Assembly: GCA_021234155.1 (NCBI GenBank)
Contig: JAJEKV010000011.1
Coordinates: forward strand, 1,490,001-1,554,000
Length of the DNA stretch: 64,000 bases
Reading direction: 5' to 3'
From: Isoetes taiwanensis
Taxonomy: Eukaryota > Streptophyta > Lycopodiopsida > Isoetales > Isoetaceae
Both the position numbers and the translations under genes were made by a program. Shown piece after piece: positions 8,915-19,323 of the stretch. The notes below the pieces were generated by a model. It was not told the DNA's origin. It did no database searches and was given only the letters and a program-made list of their open reading frames with translations. Numbering within the stretch: position 1 is the first letter of the stretch; each line of letters opens with the position of its first letter.

Positions 8915-11892
8915 CTCCCCCCCACCAAACGACACTCAGAGTGAAGAAAAGGAGGAAGTGTCTCTGAGGGCGGGAAGCCATCTGTCTGAAAGTGATCCTC
9001 CCGGGAGTGAGGACGGGCACCATTATGGTACTGGCCAATGAGGTCTTGGCGTGTTTGAAGAGCATCAGGAGTGTTGAGGCCAAGAGCAGGATCTGCATCA
9101 ATAAGAAATCGAGAGCGTACCATGTCTTCAAGGGCGGCATGGGCGTCTGAAGAAACGAACTGACATTCCATGAGGAGGCAGGTCTGGAGGCCGAAGGCAC
9201 TGACACTGGCATTTGGATTGCAGTGAAAAATTGGGCGCTGCCTGTGTAAGGAGCTTAGCAAAATGCATTTGAGAGCAGCGCAAAAACCTGCTTGAAGATG
9301 AACTGAAGGGTCTGGTGAGGTGGTGGCATTCTGCATAAAGGTGTCGAGACCATGAATTGCATCTGCCGGGCGTTGCCAACCACGCTCATTAGCAATATAG
9401 ATCCAATTCGTGGTGGTATCAAGAGTGGCACCCTCCTCCCAATGTGAACGGCGTACAAAACGGGGATCCCACCGGAGATCTGTCGAGATCTGAGGTGGAG
9501 TCCATCCAGCATGGCCATCCATGACCGTTGTCCAAAATGGGAGGCGCCAATCAGAAGTCGTGAACCGGAGGTACTCCCGAAAGCAAAGATATGGAGAAGG
9601 AATCATGCCCGTATGCGTGGGTTCCGAAAGCGCCTCTCCCCGAATTGGCCCGACAAGATCCGGATCAAGAGCTTGACACCAACGATCCCAAAGAGAATCG
9701 AGAGTTGAGAGTTGACAGAGGGCTATCCCATCCCGCGGGGACCGCCTTGCTATCCAACGAGCCCGTAATTGATTATAACCTAAAGTGCCGCATATAAATT
9801 TGTGCATAGGGAAGATCCTCGGGATGTCCCGTAAACTTCTTGACTGTTGCTGCCAGCTTCACCGCCGGAGAGGTAAGTGATTGGCAAGCTCAGGCATGTA
9901 CTCCTGATGAAGCGTGTGGGTCTGAGCATGATCTGCAAGATATGGATTGTTATCCTGAAGCAACCATTGCACCTTGGGGTCACCCTCAAAGAGTTGGCGT
10001 GGCCCATCTCTGAAGTTTTCCTGTGTATCACCTAAATAGAAATCATGAAATATGTAAGCCATGGGCTGAACAACTCTGAAGGTGATAAAGTCGGGATCGA
10101 CACAGTGGATGAGATCAAAGACCAAAAGGGCACAGCATAACCCTTTGTCTTCAATTGTGAGTTCTGGCCAAATCCGAAGAAAATCTGCAGTGCTCAGGGG
10201 AATATCCACCGGGCCATCTGCGGCATGCCACTTTGAAAGGAAGAGGTGGCGGCGAGCAACCACATAATCGTGATAGCAGGAAGGAACTGGGAAGTCAACA
10301 GCCATTCTGTTGATAATGGCGGTGTGCCCGTCAAGTTTTGCTTGAGCCTCATCAGCAGATTGAATAGCTTGCTGTAGCTGTTGTTCAAGGTCACGGATCC
10401 GGTTTTCTTTTTCTAGCAGCAGGCGTGATTGGTCACGGACCCGTTTCTGAGAAGTGTTGACCTGGGAGGAGGATTGCCCGTGTGTATTCAGACGAAGCAC
10501 GGCAATCTCCGCGTCATCAAGAATCTTCTGTTTCTGCACCTCTGTAAGCTGATCTTGAAGAGAGGTGAGCTGAGAGGTCTGTGTAGAAAGTTGAGCCGTC
10601 AAGGAGGCAACTTGAGCGTCTCGCTCTGTAAGGTTTTGAACTTGAGTACGGAAGTTTTCACAAAGTTCGGAGTACAAGGCGTTGAGCTTGGCAATATCTG
10701 CGTCCTTGGTACCGAGGAGAGCTTCTGTGGACTTGGTGTGGTCCAATAAATTTTGAATTTCTGATTGGAGCTGAGCCTGTTGATCTGCAAGTTGGCTGAC
10801 TTGTTCCTGTGCATTTTTGAGATCTGTATGAGCCTGCAAGAGAGCTCCGTGCTTGTCTTGAAGTTTGGCCTCCAACGTGGCAACTTGGGCAGTGGCAGCT
10901 TGAAGGTCCCGGTGTACTGCATCAGAGGCCTCTAGGGCCTTTTGAACCCCATTCATGAGAGCGTCTTGGGATTCTTGTAACTTTAGTACAGCAGCTTGAG
11001 CATCCTGCTGATACTGATACAACAGCTGACGAGGGTGTTGCGGTGGTGGAGCCGGCTGTTGTCTGGTTTGGGAGGTTTGGGAGATATGGTGTGAACTGGA
11101 TGGTGTGGCTGAGGAGGAGACAGTGACATGAGTGTGCTGAATTTGGACATGACCAGGCGAAGAAGGGTGTGAAGTGCCAACTTTGTGAGTCTGGGGAAGG
11201 GACCGCTGAGTGGAATTTTGAGAATTTTGTGGTGTCGGAGGGAAGTAATGACGGATGAGGGCTTGAAGGTGACCTCCCACAGAAACTTCAGAAATGGAAG
11301 TGGCACCCCGAAGGCGGTCCACTTCTTGGAGAAGACGATAGAACATCAATTGGGGCCAATCTATGTGGTTGTTGGAGTGTGTAGCAGTGAGTACCATGTT
11401 ATAGAAAGGCTTATTGATATGGGTGTTCTTGATAGAATACCCAAGGAACTTGCGCCACAGAAACTTAACAAAGGTTTCGTGAGGCTTGTCGATATTGGTC
11501 AGGCGATGCACATTGGCATGATAAGGAGGTGCACCAAACTCTGTGACATCTAGATCCTGGATGGCAGACCATGATAAACAAGGGGTTTGCAAGGGAATAT
11601 GAAATACCTCAGAAATCAAATGTTGAGTCAGCGAAATGGTGGTGCCATCGACGACTGTGGTGTATCCCTGCGGGCTGTTAACAATATTGGCGATGAACTG
11701 CTTCAGTTGGTCAGGATTTGGAGCCGGAAGTGCCATTTGAGAGAATTCGTAAAGCTTTTGGCGTTCAGCAACTTCTCGATTTGGGCCGACAAGGGCGTCA
11801 CGGAAAGTGGGCGTCAAGAAAGATACCGACTCGAAAAGAGCCGGATCCCTGGGAGCAGTAGCTTGAAGGGTAGAAAATTTTGGTGCAGCCAT
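8761..11892 (-). pseudogene. ORF3 of element B: large post-integrase ORF (one frameshift)
   Basis: Start chosen at 11892 (MAAPKFSTLQ) because its context ACCATGG is an ideal plant start and is shared with copy A; the frame stays open upstream to 12099. About 1,043 codons. Parts: an N-terminal globular domain (residues 1-210) with a DGTT-x-SLTQHLISEVFHIP segment; a Ser/Thr/Pro/Gln-rich linker (about 215-300); a long coiled coil (about 310-500, with many Gln/Leu/Ala heptads); a second globular domain (about 510-1000) rich in Trp and His; and a basic tail KRRRLDK. One frameshift near 9860-9810 splits it. It has the position of an env-like ORF, but I see no signal peptide, transmembrane helix or fusion peptide, so an envelope role is not supported. 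The N-terminus weakly recalls plant 'transposon protein' domains found in Athila-type elements (inference). The C-terminal ~50 codons lie inside the LTR. Confidence 0.8.
8915..8928 (-). other. Polypurine tract of element B
   Basis: Minus-strand GGTGGGGGGGAG directly before the 3' LTR, the expected plus-strand primer. It is also codons of ORF3 (…LVGGS…). Confidence 0.85.
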
Positions 11893-12307
11893 GGTAACGA
11901 TTCGCAGAAACGAAGAGTGATGCAAGGGCGGAGGACGAAAGCCAAGAACGGAGGCGCAGAGGAACGACAAAGTTTTAGGGCGCGCAACTGGAGGCGAAGA
12001 GGTATGATGAGGGCGAAACTGGAGCCGTAAGGAAGAAGTAATGAACGGTGAGGATGAGACGTGAGAGAAAGATCGGATGTGACAGATGGCAAAGGACACA
12101 TATTAATTGTTGACGGGTATGACAAGAAGCAAAGGCATTTAATGCAGGCAACTCGAAGTGGGATATCATGAAAACGAGGTGTCAGAAGGTACCATGGCTA
12201 GATATGCGGCGGGAGAAAAGATTCTCATTTTAGAAACAGCCTTGCATTGCAAACACGTTGGCGATTTGTGTGATTGGTCCACGTCGACAAAGAGTGCCTC
12301 AGTGGGC

Positions 12308-12315
12308 TATATAAG
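12308..12315 (+). promoter_or_regulatory. TATA box for the antisense ORF (element B)
   Basis: TATATAAG in the context GGCTATATAAGACGAACC, 35 bp before the ATG of the antisense ORF. The same 18 bases are kept in element A although the sequence on either side has diverged strongly. The implied start site is only a few bases before the ATG, so either the leader is very short or transcription starts slightly upstream. Confidence 0.5.
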
Positions 12316-12342
12316 ACGAACCGAGAGGTACCAAGGCATCCG

Positions 12343-12609
12343 ATGGCGCTCAGTATGGCTGCTGCGGGCTTGAACGAAGGCTGCACTATGCCCACGAATT
12401 GTCATGAATGGATCACTTGCAGGATGAATTGTCTGGATCTCTGGCGCTGCCAGAACCGGGGTATTCGAATGGACGGCTGGTGTTCCGGGATGGCTGAACA
12501 TCCCGACCCAAAGACCAACGGGATGGATGTGGTTCTGCACCTAAACTGGGATCCTGAGCAGAACCTCTACCATCTCATCCGCATCACCTCTGCTCCGAAC
12601 CCGGAGTAG
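12343..12609 (+). CDS. Antisense cysteine-rich small protein (element B copy)
   Basis: An 88-codon ORF on the strand opposite to gag-pol and ORF3, in the gap between them. Six Cys (residues 14, 20, 26, 30, 36, 47), several Trp, and motifs such as DGWCSGMAEHPDP. The start at 12343 is chosen because it is the first Met shared with copy A; in A an in-frame TAA within the TATA box closes the frame upstream, whereas in B the frame runs on to 12274. Against the A copy there are 32 base differences and no indel: 5, 4 and 23 at codon positions 1, 2 and 3, with 17 silent and 10 replacement codons. All six Cys are kept. This pattern is strong evidence of past purifying selection on this frame and strand. 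The function is unknown. Spaced Cys suggest metal binding or disulfides. Antisense ORFs downstream of integrase are known in some plant Tat-type elements. Confidence 0.72.
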   Translation: MALSMAAAGLNEGCTMPTNCHEWITCRMNCLDLWRCQNRGIRMDGWCSGMAEHPDPKTNGMDVVLHLNWDPEQNLYHLIRITSAPNPE

Positions 12610-12748
12610 AGGGTTTTTTCTCTTAGGTTTTTAGTAGATAGGGCTCTGAGCCCATTTTTGTATATAGGGCAGTGCCCATAGCGGAAATAGCTGGGCTGTG
12701 CCCACATTTTGTAAAAAATTTTCCACTATAATATAATATGCCGCCTTC
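12610..12748 (-). other. Post-integrase spacer with three short palindromes (element B)
   Basis: Read on the minus strand it holds GGGCACAGCCC, GGGCACTGCCC and GGGCTCAGAGCCC within about 60 bp after the integrase stop. The same three occur in element A (22624-22690). Possible hairpins, or binding sites for a dimeric protein. Confidence 0.5.
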
Positions 12749-15700
12749 CTAGTCACTTTCTGTGGTGTTTGCGTCTTGAACTGTATTTGTTGATTGATTG
12801 TCGCTTTCTGTGTGACGAAATGTTTTGAGTCGAAAACCATTAACCAAGGTAGGTAATGGAGTGCCATCTAACTCTGCCAGTTGGAAAACGCTGGGTCTGA
12901 CCACTTGAACAATTTGATAAGGGCCAAGCCAACGAAACTTGAGTTTGCCAGGAAACTTTTTGTACCTGGAATCATAAAGAAGAACCAAATCGCCTTCTTT
13001 GAATGTTTTTGTCTTCAAACGTTTGTCATGTAAAGATTTTTGCAACTGTTGTCCATGAAGAACACGAATATAAGCATCTCTTCGAAGTTCATCCAATTGT
13101 TCTAATTGATAGACCCTTTCTTTGAGTGCAGCAGGTGGATTATGAGCAGTAGCCAGTTGAAAACGGAGTGTTGGAAGAATGTATTCAAACGGCATGAGAG
13201 CTTCCTGTCCATAAACCAATTTAAAAGGAGTGTGACCAGTAGCAATCTTGAAATAAGTATTGTAGGCCCAAAGAACAGTAGGAAGTTTGGTTTGCCAGTC
13301 TGTGCGTGAAGCATCACAAATTTTCTTGAGAATGGTGACCAGAGTTTTGTTGGTGCTTTCTGCCAAACCATTACCTTGAGGATAGTAAGGTGTGCTCTTG
13401 TGATGATGTATCAGGAGATAATTCGTCAGTTCCTTGATGGTGTGATTGATGAAATGGACACCACGATCACTGACCAGCTCCGTGGGGCAGCCGAATCGCG
13501 TGATGATTTGTTGATAAAGGACCCTGGCTGTGCTTGCTGCAGTGTTGTCTGGAAGTGCGCAAGCTTCCGCCCATTTAGTAGCATAGTCAGTGAGAACCAG
13601 AATCTAACGGGCACGGGTGTGCCGCGCAGGAGGGTCAATGGGTCCCACAAAATCCATTCCCCATTTACTGAAGGGAAGTGGCGTGGCTACCGGCGTCAAG
13701 GGAAGAGCGTCACGGGCCGTGGGGCGTCCCACCCGCTGGCAAGCGTCACACGTGCGGGCGTGGGCGTGAGCATCTTTGAAGAGCGTGGGCCAAAAATACC
13801 CAGCGAGAAGGATTTTGCGTGCCGTGGTGTCACCATGAAAATGACCACCACCTAGCCCTTGATGAGCTTCTCGAACAATATCTGGAACTTCATGAGGTAG
13901 AACACAGCGTCGAAGGATGGTGTCCTTACCCTTTTTGTAGAGATGGCCTGCAACCATGGTGTAGTCAGGGACCTCACGGAGAAATTGATGGCGACGGGAT
14001 TGTCGCTTGGCAGGAGAGAGCGTCTCGTCTTCTGGTGGAAGAGCACCTGTGAGGAGGTACTGCTGAAAATCATGGAACCAATGTGGTGTTGCCGTGACTA
14101 AGAAGAGTTGAGCGTCAGGAAAGGCGTCTGAGACTCCTGTTGAGGGATCATCTGTGTGGATGCGTGAAAGATAATCCGGGACGACATGAGATTTGCCGGC
14201 CTTATGAACAATTTCAAAAGGGGCAAATTCTTGGAGAAGAAGGACCCAACGAGCAATGCGGCCCGTGGGCGTGGACTTGTTGATCAAATAAAGGAGTGCT
14301 TGATGGTCCACAAAGAACTGGATTTGACTGCCTAAAAGGTAGTGACGGAAGCGTTGAACACAGAAAATGAGACCCAAAGCTTCACGCTCTGTGGCAGAAT
14401 AGTTGCGCTCAGCAGAATTGAGTTTTCGGCTGGCGTATCGATTTGGTTTGTCAGTGTGCGCATCATACTCTTGTGAAAGAACAGCTCCAATGGCAAACGC
14501 CGAGACATCGACATGAACATGAAAGGGCTTGTCCCATTGAGGAGGAACAAGAACCGGGGCCTGAGTAAGCAAAATCTTCAACTGTTGGAAAGCAGCATCT
14601 GCCTGGGAATTCCAAGCCCAGGTGGATTCGTCACCCGTGAGTTTATGAATGGGATCGGCAATGGCTGCGAGTCCAGGAATGAAGGTGGAGTAATAATTGA
14701 CCTTACCCAGGAAAGAGCGTGTCTCCTTGATATTGGCTGGTGCTTGAGCCTTGAGCACACAACTGATTTTGGCAGGATCTGTGGTGATACCTGCTTTGCT
14801 GACAACATGGCCTAACAGAACGCCTGAGGTGACACAAAAGGTGCATTTCTCTGGATTGAGACTAATGCCGGACTCATCACATTTCTGGAAGACGAGTTCC
14901 AATTTATCCAAATGGTCAGCCATGGAACTGTAGGCAGAGAAGTCATCTTGAAAGATTTGTAAGAAGGGATTTTCCTTCATGAAATCATGAAAAACTGAGA
15001 GCATGATGCGTTGAAACGTTGACGGAGAGTTTGATAATCCAAAAGGAACCACCTTGTAGGCAAAAAGTGCTTCACCTGGGGTGGTGAAAGTAGTCTTGAG
15101 TTGATCGATTCTTTGATTGAGATTTGATTGTAGCCGAAAAACCATCCATGAAGGAGTACATCTCATGTCCAAATGACCTCTTCCGAACCCAGGTCCGTGA
15201 AGGGAAGTGGAAAATGATCACGCCTCGGGCCCCGATTGAGTTTTCGGTAGTCCACACAGACGCGGATCTTACCATTGTGTTTGAGGGCAATGACGATGGG
15301 GCTCACCCATTCAGAATGTTTGACCTCATAGATCAAACCTGCAGCAAGGAGTTTGTCAATTTCCGCCTTGACGCGATCACGCGGTAATTAGGGTTGAGCC
15401 GGTCTTGTCGTTGCTAAACTGGGCGTGCATCGATTTGGTAGGAATGGTGAGTTCCCCAAGCTTTTGTTGATTCCCCAAGATCTTTGTAACTCCGTGCGAA
15501 AATGTGTTTGAATTTTTGAACAACTTGACGGCCCCGCTACGATAAAGGAGCCTAAGATTTGCGACAATCTTGCGAACAGGTTGATTGTTGCCAACGCCCA
15601 CAATCTCGACTTCGAGTCCGAATATGGGGTATGACTTCAAGATCCCGGACAATGTGTGCGAGGTTGGAGCATAACCGGATGCGTGGCACTTTGCGTGGTG

Positions 15701-15840
15701 AAAAAGAGAGGTTGCTCGGTTGCATCTAGCGAGAGGTTGCTTCATGACAAATAAGTGTACATCTACAGAGCGGCGGGGAGGTTCAAAGATCCAAAAAGTG
15801 ATCAACACGTTGGATTCGATTGCAAGGAGCCGTAGGGGGT
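12749..15840 (-). pseudogene. Element B pol: RT, RNase H, integrase
   Basis: On the minus strand the spacer after protease leads into RT (to about 14800), with PFGLSNSPSTFQR and the active site FQDDF at 14941-14950, where Ty3-type enzymes usually have YxDD or FxDD. RNase H follows (about 14560-14150), with HVHVDVSAFAIGAVLSQ and NYSATEREALGLI. The integrase has a zinc domain (GHFHGD...CDACQR), a core with WGMDFVG, LVSDRGVHF and AEST as the D, D, E residues, and a C-terminal domain with GPYQIVQVV. The RT-to-integrase part is one 522-codon frame that stops at a TAG near 13604 where copy A has Tyr; downstream 13366-12749 is open again. Upstream, 15172-15840 carries frameshifts through the start of RT. 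The protein would copy and insert the element's cDNA. Only one RNase H is seen. Confidence 0.9.
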
Positions 15841-18709
15841 CTAGCAAGGCAGCCACCGGTCCCGATCAAGAGTCATTTCTCCCCAAGGATCAGCATATTC
15901 GGGGTAGGATGACAGAGGCAGACTCGCAGGTGGAGCCTGAACTTGATAAATATTCTGAGCTTCTTCAGAATCTGTGTCTGAGAGAGAGGGTTCCGCATGT
16001 TCAACAGAAATGATCCTGCCTGTTTGCAAGTCCATGGTGGCATTGAGGTGACCATCAGTGATGACTAACTGATCCGTGGCCCAGTAATGGATACTCTTGG
16101 CCTGGCGGAGAAAAGGTCTACCGACCAACATTTCATAGTCACCTGGATCTTCACCAGCTTTCCAAACTCCAAATTCCATGGGGAAGCGGAGATCACCGAT
16201 GTTGATGTGAAGAAGAGGCGTGACGCCTTGAGGTCTGGTGATATGGCCATTAGCCAACTTGATGTCATATGGGGCACGAAAGAGTTGTTTGATGCCCATT
16301 TGTTTGCGGAGTTTATCCGTGATGAGATTGACTGCACTACCCCCGTCAATTTGAACATGATTGACTTGTTGATTTCCCACCGTGGCGTGGACCGTGGGTG
16401 TAGAGGTAGCAACAGCCCCAACCAGAACAGTCGGGAGTGGCAACTGGTCCTTGAGAGCAGGACAGAGTTTCAAAATGGTTGCCAAGCTTAAAGGAATTTT
16501 AATCTTGGCGATCTCCTCTTGGAGTTCGAGAGGTACATGAGAAAAAGGATCTGCTGGTTCCACTGGTGCAGGGGTGCGTGGCAGGGAAGCAGCAACTTCT
16601 TTGAGTAATTCAACCTCGGCTGCAATATTGGGATATGTCTGAGAGCGTGGAGGTTGAGATGTTGAAGGAGGATCTTGTCTTTGTTGAGCTCTAGTGGTGG
16701 CATGAACATTTGCTAAGGTGCGGCCTTCAGCAGCTTGCATGAGGTTCAAAATGCTTTGGCGAACTTTTGGCATGACATGTGGCATGAGCTTCTCCAAGTC
16801 AGGTGCAAAGTGAACCTTTTTTTCATCCTCATGAGGAATGGTGTCAACTGCAAAGGCAGGTTGCGTGCCATTCGGAATAATGGTCAAGGGACGTGATGCC
16901 CTGTTCTGGCGTGAGACTAAACCAACCCAATTTGACGGCTGGACTGGAGGATTAAGTGCCTGAAAAATTTCCTCCTGTGCTTGTTGATCCAGCTGAGGTT
17001 GATTTGCTGGAGCTGGTTGATAGCGTGATTGCTGAGGCGCTCTTGGTGGCTTCTTAAGAACTGGTCTCGGGCCTTGTTTGCCATTAGCAATCCAAAGTTG
17101 GTAAGCCGTGAGGCGGACCGATGTGGTCTGATTTGTGCCAGGAAGTTGTACCTGAACTTGTGGAAGTTGAGGACACGCCGTGGTGGTATGACCTCATTCT
17201 TGACAGTGATAACACTGAGCTTTAGAAGGATCAAAAGGAGGACGTTGGTTGGATCCCCCGTGGTTGGTCCCGCTCTTTGCTATAGAGTTATTGCGGGGGC
17301 ACCAAGAGGTGGTCACCGATATGGCAATTGTTGCTGAGGTGTGGTTTGCACTTGATAAACCATTTTGTTGCGGAACGGTGTGGGATGAGTGCGAGTGCAC
17401 TCTTCCGTGGCATGATTGCACATGTTGCATCTCTTGCAATGAGGCGGGCCATTGGTGGAGTTGCACTCATTTGCCAAATGGCCTTGGTATTTGCAAATAT
17501 GGCACCAGATTTGATCACTACTGTGGGATTAGCGTGTTGAGGCTGAAATGTACCGTTTGTGGAACCATGACAGTGGAATGAACGAGCTCTTGAAGAGCCC
17601 AGCCTCGGGAGGAAACATTGACAGAGTGATTGACAAGGTCAATAGCCTGCTCCAAAGTCTTTGGACGCAGGTATTCAGTCATGAGTCGAATAGCGGGAGG
17701 AAGCCCTTGGAGAAACCAGACCAGAATCTGGCTCTGTGTAGGGTATTCCTTGAGCTTACTTAGCAGAATGTGAAGGCGATCCGCAAAAATCCCTGCACTC
17801 GCGTGGGCTCTTGTTGAAGTTCATTGAGTTGCTTGAGATGAAGTTGATCATCATCCGTGGTCCCGTAATGAGACAGAAAAGCAGTGCGCATTTCGGACCA
17901 GTCTTGTTTCCAATGGCTTTTGTTGGACATGAGCCATTGATGAGGAGAGCCACGCAGGGTGGTGGAAAAGATGTGGAATTTCAGGTGAGGTTGCGCATGA
18001 CCATTGAGGACAGCTAGAGCCTCAAATTCTTCCATGTGGGCCTGAGCACTTTGGTCTAACGGTTTGCCTTTCGTGTTGCCAAAGGTGGGATATGTCAGTT
18101 TCAGAGTCTGAAAGGTAGATGTGAAAGTGCTGGGCTGGACAGGAACAGTATAGTGAGGATATTGGGGTTGAGATGGATGTGGCATTGTGCCTGACGGACC
18201 CTGATGAAGGGGTGACTGTGGTTGAGAAACTGAAGTAGCCGGAGCATTGGTTTTGAGATCTCAGAAGGTTGTAAAACAGGAAGAGCAAGTGGGAAACGTG
18301 AGGGTAAGGATAGTCCCGGTAGGCGCAAGGAGACATGTGGATAGCCATGCCCACCCCGGGAGATGATGGTTGGGCGGCGAAGAGGCGATGGCCCGAAGAA
18401 TGATGGATGTAGGCATGTTCGTGGGTGTGAAAGTACGGTTGAGAAGGTTGAGCCCGAGAAGGCTCCCCGATAGTGATGAGGAGACTGAGGTTGTGAGCAA
18501 TGTTTGCACGCTTGGGGGCGGGAACCGGGACGAGACAGACACGAGGGGTGGGTGGCGCCCGATTGAGCCCCTCGGACCGGGCGATGGCCTCCCTCTATGT
18601 CATAAGCAGATCCATACACGCCGCTAACAGTTTCCCCGACGCCGATGACGCCCAAGCGAGATGCCGCTCGAGAAAGGAGTTCTTCCGGGCGTGAAATTTC
18701 CGGACGCAT
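15841..18709 (-). pseudogene. Element B gag and protease
   Basis: Starts at the ATG at 18709 (MRPEISRPEELL), equivalent to the A start. The capsid-like region is open at 18185-17760, CCHC knuckles lie around 17500-17190 and the protease IDGGSAVNLI around 16345. The 348-codon stretch 16887-15841 is continuous and carries, uninterrupted, the sequence (GRIIS then VEHAEPSLSDTDSEE) that element B split in A. Several frameshifts lie in 18700-18200, 17760-17600 and 17330-16890, many at GC-rich triplets. It packages RNA and processes the polyprotein in the family; this copy could not do so as written. Confidence 0.88.
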
Positions 18710-18756
18710 ATGGCGGCGAAGAAAAGTAGGATTGAATCGACCCGGCAATGCGGCGG

Positions 18757-19318
18757 TGTTTGGGGTCTGGGTTCGGGAACTCCTGGAAGATGCCTCTGGA
18801 GGACCCGTGGATCTAACAGAGAGTCCGGGGGACTATGTCACGCTGGGATTTGCAAGAAGAGAACAAGAAGAAGAAAACGTAATGATGAGAGGAAAAATGA
18901 TAAGCTTCCTTGATATCAATGATGATGAACATACATGAACTCTCACAAATAGAGAGGAAAACTGAAGGAGACAAGACTCAAAACTCATCTAGAACTCATG
19001 CGCGAGCTCTAGTCATATATATAGTACAATGGCCTTTGGCCCAATATAGACACTCTGACTGATCTCGGTGCCGACTCCTGGAAGGAGGCCTGATTTGGTA
19101 GGAATGCCGGGCGGTGCCTCTTGAGGTGCTCGGAATCACGCCGACGCTGGGCGGTGATGGCCCGTCACTTGTCTAAGCGTCGTCTCTTGATTGGCTGCTG
19201 CTTGGTGGTCTTCTGCGGGGCCCTTGATGACTGACCCGTGGTTGACTTCGGGTCCTTGTTCTTGACCTTGTCCGTTGTATGCATGAATAGTCCTGTACCA
19301 GGAGGCACAGGACTAACA
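18757..19318 (-). repeat. Element B 5' LTR
   Basis: 562 bp. Runs TGTTAG (19318) to AAACA (18757) on the minus strand. Near-identical to 8353-8914 apart from clustered small differences. Confidence 0.95.
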
Positions 19319-19323
19319 ATTTC
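19319..19323. repeat. Target-site duplication of element B (right), ATTTC
   Basis: Matches 8348-8352 and directly follows the B LTR end. The A coding frame resumes here. Confidence 0.96.

Larger units (their letters stand above)
8353..19318 (-). mobile_element. Element B: same family as A, inverted, nested in A
   Basis: A complete 10,966-bp copy of the A family on the minus strand, inserted in A's gag-pol frame with a 5-bp ATTTC duplication. LTRs are 18757-19318 (5') and 8353-8914 (3'). Coding order on the minus strand: gag from 18709, protease, RT, RNase H, integrase ending at 12749, then ORF3 from 11892 to 8761. It is less damaged than A (RT to integrase is one 522-codon frame), fitting a younger insertion, but gag, integrase and ORF3 still carry stops or frameshifts. 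Its inverted orientation relative to A makes the 22-kb block a large interleaved inverted repeat. Confidence 0.96.

Noticed and set aside
11185-12030. Long plus-strand ORFs opposite ORF3 in element B (and the equivalents in A at 23439-24224)
   Set aside because: They are shadows of ORF3: the frame on the ORF3 strand has clear domain structure, and the opposite frames are interrupted at different points in the two copies.
11893-12099. N-terminal extension of ORF3 in element B
   Set aside because: Copy A has a ~76-bp length difference and a shifted frame in this leader, while the ATG at 11892 is in an ideal context and is shared.
12274-12342. Upstream extension of the antisense ORF in element B
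   Set aside because: The frame upstream of 12343 is not shared by copy A, which has an in-frame TAA and a 2-bp length difference there, so the longer start is chance.
16087-16491. Plus-strand 134-codon ORF in element B
   Set aside because: Antisense shadow of the protease region; the same frame (7934-8272 minus in A) follows the protease codons.
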